Part shown: positions 28,181 through 36,400 of the stretch, in pieces | Layout: every line of letters starts with the position of its first letter | How positions within the stretch are numbered: the first letter of the stretch is position 1 | Assembly: GCF_945859685.1 (NCBI RefSeq) | Contig: NC_079148.1 | Location: 8,928,001-8,992,000, forward strand | DNA from: Eupeodes corollae | Lineage: Eukaryota > Arthropoda > Insecta > Diptera > Syrphidae | Length of the DNA stretch: 64,000 bases | Direction of reading: 5' to 3' | Position numbers and translations under genes: made by a program | The notes under the pieces: generated by a model | What the model was told of the DNA's origin: nothing | The model's database searches: none | What the model saw: the letters and a program-made list of their open reading frames with translations, nothing else

Positions 28181-28455
28181 TCCGACCACAACACATTTAA
28201 AATATATATACACCACAACAGGGGTGCCATAACACCCCAGCCAAGAATACATTTTTAAAAAAAACTTTAAAGGACAACATCTAATTTTTATTCAAACACA
28301 ACAATTCACATACTTTATTAAAAACATAAAAAAATAATTCATAAAAAAAATAAATATTTTTACAAAAAAACTGTAGAAAGGAAAATGAAGCAAAATCAAA
28401 ATTACAGTTCGAATAAAAATGCCTGGGGTGTTATAGCACCCCTGTTGTGGTCGGA
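28181..28455. mobile_element. Short inverted-repeat (foldback or MITE) element
   Basis: A 275-bp element with terminal inverted repeats. The right arm (28422-28455) read on the minus strand is TCCGACCACAACAGGGGTGC followed by TATAACACCCCAGG. The left arm (28181-28241) has the same two blocks, TCCGACCACAACA and GGGGTGCCATAACACCCCAG, separated by about 27 bases of AT-rich insertion that repeats CCACAACA. The middle is AT-rich and non-coding. The superfamily is unknown. Confidence 0.75.
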
Positions 28456-28734
28456 TTATGCTTCATAGGAGCACCAATATTTAAAAAAAAATCAGAGGGA
28501 TTATAGCGAACTTGTTGAATAAATGCAGAGCAAATAAAATGCAAATTTTGACATATGTCACAAAATGAAAACGTCTAATAATCAACAAACAATTTTCATT
28601 CATTCCTTAAAAATGTTTAGTTACAAAAGTTCAAGTTTACTTATTATTGTTTGAAGGGTATATTCAGTAAAAGTGCTGCTAATAATGAAACAAATTAATG
28701 AGTTTTACGTACATGTTTTTCTTAATATAATAAA

Positions 28735-29570
28735 TACAGGGTGCGCCAGAGAAACTTACTTATTTGAAAAAATTCCCGCGCGGTGAGTTGGGTGGGTGAA
28801 GGGGCAAGAGGGGGCGCATCTGGTAGGGGGAAGTTCCCAAGTTTGTTTCTCCCTCCAGTCAGTTGCCATCATGCTCTTATCTAGAGAGCAGCGGGCCTTC
28901 GCAGTTGAGAGCTTCTTTTCTAACGGTCGCTCACTTGTTGCTACGCAACGTGCCTTCCGCGCTCGCTTTGAAATTCCTCCTCACAGACTCGTTCCTGGCC
29001 GTAATTCGATTCTGTCGTGGGTTTACTCATTTCGGGAGTGTGGAAGTATCGCTAAACCCAGAAATGGACTTCAACGGACCATCAGGACTCCGGAAAATAT
29101 CGAAAGAGTGAGGCAGTCAGTTCGCAGCTGCTACGGGAATTTCTGACACCACTGTTTGACGAATTCTCCATAAAGACTTTCAATTTCATCCCTATAAATT
29201 GGCTGTTGTGCAAGAATCAACGGAACGCAATTTTATTGCCCGTCAAAATGCATGTGAAATGCTGATTGACAACCTGCCTGAAGACGCGGTAGTTTTTCTC
29301 AGTGACGAAAAAAAGTGAAAACATGCGTTGTTGGTTTGGTGTAAATCCGCGTGAGCTTCACCAGAAGCCACTCAATTGTGAGCGAGTTACTGTCTGGTGT
29401 GCGATGTCGGCAATGAGAATAATTGGTCCTTATTTTTTTGAAGAAAACGAACGCGCAGTTACCGTGAATGGAGCTCGTTACAGGAACATGATCGGAGAAT
29501 TTTTTCTTCCAAGACTCCAAGAGGAATCTGAACTAGCTAAAGCCTATTGTTTCCACCTGAACTTCTAACG
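28735..29570 (+). mobile_element. Tc1/mariner-like (IS630-type DDE) transposon remnant with helix-turn-helix domain
   Basis: It starts at a terminal-repeat-like sequence, CAGGGTGCGCCAGAGAAACT (from 28737). A frame from 28871 encodes an N-terminal helix-turn-helix domain typical of this transposase group: SREQRAFAVESFFSNGRS, then a VATQRAFRARF helix. A later frame shows LSDE (29297-29308), which fits the first catalytic Asp, then NPRELHQKPLN, RVTVWCAMSA, IGPYFFEE and VTVNGARYRNMI. A stop and frameshift follow the DE motif, and the 3' third (second Asp, last acidic residue) is missing. The missing kind of segment occurs at 33030-33370 on the other strand. Confidence 0.8.
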
Positions 29571-29930
29571 ACACGCCAAAAAAATGCTCTAAGCAAACTA
29601 CAGCTGTTAAAATTGTCTGTTTTGTTGTTTTAAAATGTTTTGAGTTACACTTTTGTCCATTTCCAATTATACTTAACCAGTTGAACGAATATTACGTCCG
29701 CAAATATAATTTAAGTAAACAAAATACAGCACTAATAAATCATTAAATATGTATTTGGTTAATTTTATTTTATTTAATATGGATTTACAACATTTATTTG
29801 GATTTAAATTAAAAAGCTATACAAATCTTCTAATTTAAGACCATGTCAGCACTTCAGATTCTGTTGGCTAGGATTGTTTCGTTTTTGAACGAAGGCCATG
29901 AAACATTCAAAATGAAGCATTTAGATGGAC
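29571..29930. other. AT-rich DNA with a short open frame
   Basis: Mostly AT-rich. At 29844-29942 a 32-codon frame on the plus strand (MSALQILLARIVSFLNEGHE, then TFKMKHLDGPED) reads like real protein and runs into a stop inside the hairpin at 29931-29994. It may be the broken upstream part of the ORF at 30044, but no splice sites join them convincingly. Confidence 0.3.
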
Positions 29931-29994
29931 CTGAAGACTAAATGTGAGAATGTGTTTGGTTTTTCACGCACACTTTCTCACATTTAGTCCTCAG
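29931..29994. repeat. 64-nt near-perfect hairpin
   Basis: The left arm CTGAAGACTAAATGTGAGAA continues TGTGT, and the right arm ends TTCTCACATTTAGTCCTCAG. They pair over about 26-29 bases with two or three mismatches around a short T-rich loop. It lies 50 bases upstream of the unknown ORF at 30044. It could be a small foldback insertion or a microRNA-like precursor; nothing else supports either. Confidence 0.7.
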
Positions 29995-30043
29995 TAGCTT
30001 GTAGGCAAACCGAAATGTCAGTCTGAGATTCCCATCTTCTTAA

Positions 30044-30349
30044 ATGGAGTATTTTCGCTTCAAAGCCTATATTCATGATTTGGAGTATGCCTTAGCACAG
30101 AAACCCGAAGATATAAGGGCAGCAGATCGCGGAGCAATAAGTAATTTTTTGATTGACTTCAAGGCGACTCGTCGTGTTGCCGATTTAGCGGCAATACTCA
30201 GTCTCGGTATAAAATATGGCATTGAGAGTGTGTTCAAAGTGCAATATCCTCGTAATATTGGTGACGATAAAAAAGTATTGTGTAAAGATATTCCTTGTTG
30301 GAGTGATTATTTGAAAAAAAACAAATTTCAACATTTCGAAGCTGAATAG
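30044..30349 (+). CDS. Unrecognised protein, 101 residues
   Basis: I do not recognise this protein. The frame starts MEYFRFKAYIHDLEYALAQK and ends KKNKFQHFEAE. It has mixed, protein-like composition with helical segments (residues 5-25 and 30-60), a YPRNIGDDKKV stretch and a DIPCW segment. It has no signal peptide, membrane segment or low-complexity run. An in-frame stop lies directly before the ATG, so this is a complete short gene, a terminal piece of a spliced gene, or a fragment of a decayed one. A protein-like 32-codon frame lies 100 bases upstream. It is convergent with PGRP gene A, whose stop lies 122 bases away. An ATTAAA poly(A)-like signal lies at 30368. Confidence 0.45.
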   Translation: MEYFRFKAYIHDLEYALAQKPEDIRAADRGAISNFLIDFKATRRVADLAAILSLGIKYGIESVFKVQYPRNIGDDKKVLCKDIPCWSDYLKKNKFQHFEAE

Positions 30350-30449
30350 AGAAGAAATGAAATTCCATTAAATTTTTAGATCTTAAGTGATAAACTGCCA
30401 TTACAATACAAGTTATTAGAAAACAGAACAGACTTGTTTTACAATTGTA

Positions 30450-30465
30450 TTTATTTTTATTTATT
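30450..30465 (-). terminator. Poly(A) signals of PGRP gene A
   Basis: Two AATAAA hexamers on the minus strand (30460-30465 and 30450-30455), 6-20 bases after the stop codon of PGRP gene A. Their closeness to the stop implies a very short 3' UTR. Confidence 0.5.
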
Positions 30466-30470
30466 TATGT

Positions 30471-33400
30471 TCACGCACTTTCAGACCAATTATCCCATTC
30501 TTGAATTTCTCCATAAATTGGCAAACCAGGACTAATTGTTCCCGATACTTGACGAGCAGCTAGTAATTTAAATCGTGGACCTAATTCCCCTAATGCAACT
30601 CCACACTGTAATAGTTTCTTTGCAGCATTTAAAGCTTTTCTTGATGGAAGTTTATCTAAAAGAAAATATGTTTTTTTTTTAAATTAGTTCTGACTTTCTG
30701 AAAACTTTCAATACAAAATAATTTAAATACCTGTAAAATCACCAACAAATGCTATTCCAGTACCATTGCGATTATAACCATAAGTATGAGCACCTATTTT
30801 GTGCCATCCACATCCTTCATAAACTAATCCATCGTTACCAATCAAGAAGCTGAAGATTATAGAAAAGTTTATTCAAGAAATGCTCTGAATGCAATCTTAT
30901 GTATAAAAAAGGTGTTTTTTTTAGAAGCAAGATGGTTTTTCTAAATTGACATCAAATTTAATTCGTTCGAAAAAATAATCCACTGAAATTTTCCAACATT
31001 TGTGGCCGTATAACATATTTTTTTTATTTTATTAAAATCTTTAAAGCTACCCTGACTGTCCCTAACCTAATCCTTAAACCTATATAAGTCGGCCAAGACC
31101 AAAGGCCCTAGACAACTTTAAATGACATTCTCAATTTGAGCCTTACCCTATCTCTTCGGTCCCTATCGGAAACAGTCCTACAGAACCGAAGTGTCATATA
31201 TAAATTATCATGTCATTGAACATGTCTAAATCTGAAGTAAAAATATTTATTATCTGTCTCTCTCTATGAATTATACCTCTTGTCTTTTCCTATTTACAAT
31301 TCATTGTTCATTCCACGTTGCAATCGATCAAAGTACAGACGTATATAATTTTGAGGTTATAGATTAACTAGTAGCAAGTTTTTTTTATTTTAATGAAATA
31401 AAGATTATAATGAATTTTAATGGTTTCTAAGTCTCTTTATCTTCCACTCAGACTTTTAGACACAACACGAAGGCACTCGGCTGCTAGGACGTCTCGACTG
31501 TAAAGGAGTCGCCTATCTACAATTTTACGGCTGACGTGGTAAATTAGCGGAACCGCCTCCCTATCTTGTATCAGCACTCGATTGTCTAAATAGAAAGAAA
31601 AGCTTCGGGCGGAATGTTGCCACTTAAAAGTACACGTAGTACTCATTGTTGGGGTAGTACGCTCCAAAATTTTAGCTGTTAGTCGAAGACATCGCTACCA
31701 AGCTTCTGCAAGAAATTATCTATTCTGGTTATGTTGGCTCTGTTGTATAGAACCTGGTTGGAATAGTAATGTTTGTACTTCGACTCTGGTGTTCTGTGTA
31801 TTCCAAGGCAACGTTGCAGACATTGTCTCTCAAACAGACGAATCTTTTTCATTTAAGATGGGGCAACGTTGAACCATACAGGGCACCCATAGGCAAACAT
31901 CGGCCGAATAAGGGCCATGCAAAAAAACAACTGTTTTGTCAGGGCAAAGGCTCCCCTAGCTCTGGCCAAAGCAGCACTCATATGTCTGTCAAAATACAAG
32001 TACTGATCCAACCAGATGCCAAGGTACTTTACTACGTTTTTATTCGCCAGTGGCTGTCGATTTGGTCCAACGATCATTAGAATTTTCCAGTTCTTTCTTG
32101 TGTCTCTTGAGGTTCCATTCAGCGGAGTCCTGAACAGAATAGTTTGGCATTTCTGAATGTTGATTTTCAACTTCCAGTCATCGCAATATTGCTGAATCTT
32201 GTCGAAGTCACCCTGCAAAAGTGTCTTAATAACCGCAATTTTTGGAGCCGTTCTGTACGCAATTAAGTAGTCGGCGCACGCTATTGCCTTAGTCAGACTT
32301 GCTATCAAATCACTGGTGTAAATGCTGAATAAGATCGGCGAGTTAACCGCTCCCTGTTGAAGACCATTTTTAATATCAAAGATTTTGGTAGATGTTACAT
32401 TGCCAATTTTGACAATAAACTGTCTACCATTAAGCATGTCATAAAGTATATACAACAGTGGTTTACTTATGCCAAGTCTGTTTAACTTTAGATACTGACC
32501 CTCTAATCATACGGTGTCGAAGGCCTTCTCCAAGTCAACCAGACAAGCACCCGTACATTGTCTTTTAGATCTGTTCCACTTGATATCAGAAACAAGCTTA
32601 AAAGCATCATGAATAGTGTCATGTCCCGCCTTAAAGCCAAACTGATTATCCGGAATCATTTTGTTGTTCTCAGCCCACTTGGACAGAGCACTATTTATAA
32701 ACTTTTCGAATACCTTACTGATACTTGGCAACAGACTTATCGACCGAAGATTCACCGGATCAAGCCGTATAACGCATATTTGAGAAGCTATCTCTAAAAC
32801 AAGTTTAAATCTTTTGGAGATGATCTAAAAGAGAGCTTTGAAATGATAGAACTATAACCAAAACAATTACCGAGTTTTTAACAAGCAACATTCTGTCGAA
32901 TTGGCCAATTGAAATACCCCCCCCCCCCCCCAAACAATTTTCCCGTAGTACTCGCATTACCATAAGTTTGCACTGAGTTTATCATCGGACGTACTGTCAG
33001 GTGTAGAGATTCTTTTTTAACCGCACAGCGAGAATGTGAAATGATTTACTCAATTCTGTTTTTCCGGTCTCTACTATTAAATGCTTCCATATTTCTCTTA
33101 ACGTAATCAAATTAAAGATATAAACAACCCCTGTAATGTTGCTGCGAATGTTTTCCTCCAAGCCGTCAGTCATCAGCGACTTCAGATATCCCCAGAGAAA
33201 AAAGTCAAGTGGCGTTAAGTTGCAAAAATCTTAGAGGCCTATATACACTGATCCGTAACATGAAATTTGGTTTACCAAAAATGTTCCTCATAAAGCCAAT
33301 TATGACAAGAGCTGTGTAACATATTGCGCAACCGCCTGCCGCTCGCCAACTTTTTTAAATTACAGATCTTGTAACAGTCAAAGTTGTTCAACTAATGAAT

Positions 33401-36400
33401 AAAAAAGTCTATATTCATTTTTCTATAGCGGCCACAATTGACTGTAACGTTCCTCGTCTTTAAGGAAGTGTAAACCAATTACTCCACCAACCCATCGAAC
33501 ACACCAAAACAGTCAGTTTTTTTTTATGTAATTGTTTTTAAATATTAAATGTTAATGGAAGTAGTTCGCCATACGTATTTCGAACAGGACCTTGACTTTA
33601 AAAATAAAAATTACTCAATTCTGAAGCGTTGTTAAGGGGTCAGTCTATTTATTTTGAAATGTCAAACCAAATCAGAAACAGATCATTTGATAGCTGAAAA
33701 AATGGCCACCAATTTAAAAAGCTTTGCCAACCTTACTTTCTATACCTATTAAACTGTCATTTTCCTTCGAATCAATGGTCGCATTCACAAAGCTAGTGGC
33801 TACGTAGTCAAGGGATTCTGATTGGCTAAATCTAACCTAACTACAAAAGTAGTTGAAATTAAGTGCACACTAGATTTGACGTTTCACAATCAGCTCTTTC
33901 GGTATTTAAATACAAATATAAATTAATCATTTTATATTTTCTATTTGGTTTAATGGAATTTAAAAAGATAAAAAAAAAACTATTTAATGTTCTGAAAACA
34001 CAAATGTTTCTTATTTTATATATTTGTATTTGTCATTAATATGACAGTTCCGGATTGACTAGGTTTGTTGTGCAATTTTTGCATTCAGAAAGCATGCCCC
34101 CCCGTTTGGGCATGTCTTCTTGTTTGGATGTCTATACTTACTTAAGGTGGCGCTACAGTCCTGTGTGAACTAGGGCCTCACCCAACAAACTTCTCCATCT
34201 AGCTCGGTCCCTAGCTAGATGTCTCCAGTTTCGCGCTCCAAGTTGGGTGAGGTCACCTTCCACTTGTGCGCGCCACCTGATCCGCGGTCTTCCTCTACTG
34301 CGCTGTCCTGTGGGTGCGGATTCGAAGACTTTCCGGGCCGGAGCATTGGTTTCCATGCGCTCTACGTGACCCAGCCATCTTAGTCGTTGGACTTTTACTC
34401 TTCTTGCTAAGTCTACGTCGCTGTACAGCCCGTACAGTTCGTCGTTCCATCTTCTCCTCCACTCCCCTTCGATGCATACGGGACCGTAGATCACACGAAG
34501 AACTTTTCTCTCGAAGCGACCCAAGGTGCTTTCATCCGCTTTTGTCATGGTCCATGCTTCTGCACCGTATAGCAGGACGGGGATGATAAGGGTCTTATAT
34601 AGCAACACTTTGGTCCCTCGAGAGAGGACATTACTACTCAATTGCTTTCTTAGTCCAAAGAAACAGCGGTTAGCAAGAGTTATTCTGCGTTTGATCTCAG
34701 CGCTGGTGTTGTTTTCTGCGTTTACAGCGGAGCCTAGGTAGACGAAGTCCTTGACTACCTCAAAGGTACGTCTGTCGATTGTGACGTTTTGACCAAAACG
34801 TCGGTGTTGTATGTCCTTTCTAGACGACAGCATGTACTTTGTTTTGCCCTCATTAACCGTTAAACCCATTTTTGCCGCCTCTGCCTCAATACTCACAAAA
34901 GCCCCATTGACATCACGCTGAGTTCTTCCGATTATGTCAATGTCATCAGCATATGCCAGTAATTGGACAGACTTTTGAAAGATAGTGCCTCTAGTGTTGA
35001 CGTGTGAGCTCTGCACTATTCTTTCAAGCACGATGTTAAAAAAATCGCATGACAGCGCATCACCTTGTCTAAAACCTTTTTTGACATCGAAAGGTTCTGT
35101 TAAGTTGTTTCCAACCTTTATGGAGCAGCGTGAATTCTCCATGGTCATCCTGCACAAACGGACGAGTTTGGCAGGGATGCCAAAACTAGACATGGCTCTA
35201 TACAGCTCGTCCCTGTAGATGCTGTCATATGCGGCCTTGAAATCGATGAAAAGGTGGTGGGTGTCGATTTGGTGCTCTTGAGTTTTTTCCAGGATCTGCC
35301 GTAATGTGAATATTTGATCAACTGTGGACTTTCCTGGTCTAAAACCACACTGATAAGGACCTATCAGGTTGTTGACGATGGGCTTTAGACGTTCACATAT
35401 TATGGCAGAGAAGATCTTATAGGCGATGTTAAGTAGACTTATTCCTCTATAGTTGGTGCAGTTTAGAGGGTCTCCTTTTTTCAGGATCGGGCAAACAATA
35501 CTGAGGTTCCATTCATCGGGCATGTTTTCTTCCGACCATATCTTACAGATAAGTTGGTGCATGCTCCTAACCAACTTATCTCCAGCTGCTTTAAAGAGCT
35601 CGGCATTCAAGCCATCTGCTCCAGCGGCTTTATTAGACTTCAACTTAGATATGGCAATCTTTACTTCGTCTAAGTCGGGAGGACGGGATTGTTGGCTTTC
35701 GTCGTCTATATCGAATGGGTCATCCTGCCTGACAGCGGGATTCAGTTCTTCGTCGCCGTTATACAGTCTGCAGAAGTGGTCCTTCCATATCCTCAGCATT
35801 GACTGCGGTTCCACTATGATGTTTCCACTTTCGTCTTTGCAGCCTTCGGTTCTAGGTTTATGTACCTGTGAATTTCGTTTCACCTGTTCATAAAACTTTC
35901 GAACCTCATTCCTGCTTTTATACTTCTCAACATCTTCGACCGCACGCTTCTCATGCCCTCTCTTTTTCCTTCTGAAAAGTCGGCGTTCCTCTCGCCTCTT
36001 CTGCTCATAGAGCTCACGAGCAGCTCTCGTCCTTTTATGCAGCGCCGCTTTGCGTGCCTGTTGTTTGGCTGCATTTGCCTGCCGACATTCCTCATCAAAC
36101 CAGGGGTTCCTTGTTGGTGGCTGTTTGAAACCAAGCACATCAGAGGCGGCTTCTCTGATTGCATCTTGGCAATGTTGCCACTGGTTTTCGATACATTGTG
36201 TTGGCGGCAGAGAACTTCGGGAGAGGTTACTTGTCACTCGGTCGGAAAAGGATTTGGCGATCTCTGGCGATTGTAGCCGTTCGACGTTGTATCTTCTCCC
36301 AGCACCTCCCTGTTTTGCCTTGGGTCTGGAAATCCGAAGTGCTACCCTGGCTACAACGAGGTAGTGGTCCGAGTCGATGTTAGCTCCTCGGAAAGTTCGT

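Noticed and set aside
34092..34113. Inverted repeat as an insertion hotspot for the RTE-like element
   Set aside because: The 7-8 base palindrome is adjacent but a single case; no evidence ties it to target choice.
35953..36276. Long plus-strand ORFs opposite the RTE-like frame
   Set aside because: They are antisense shadows of a strongly coding minus-strand frame.
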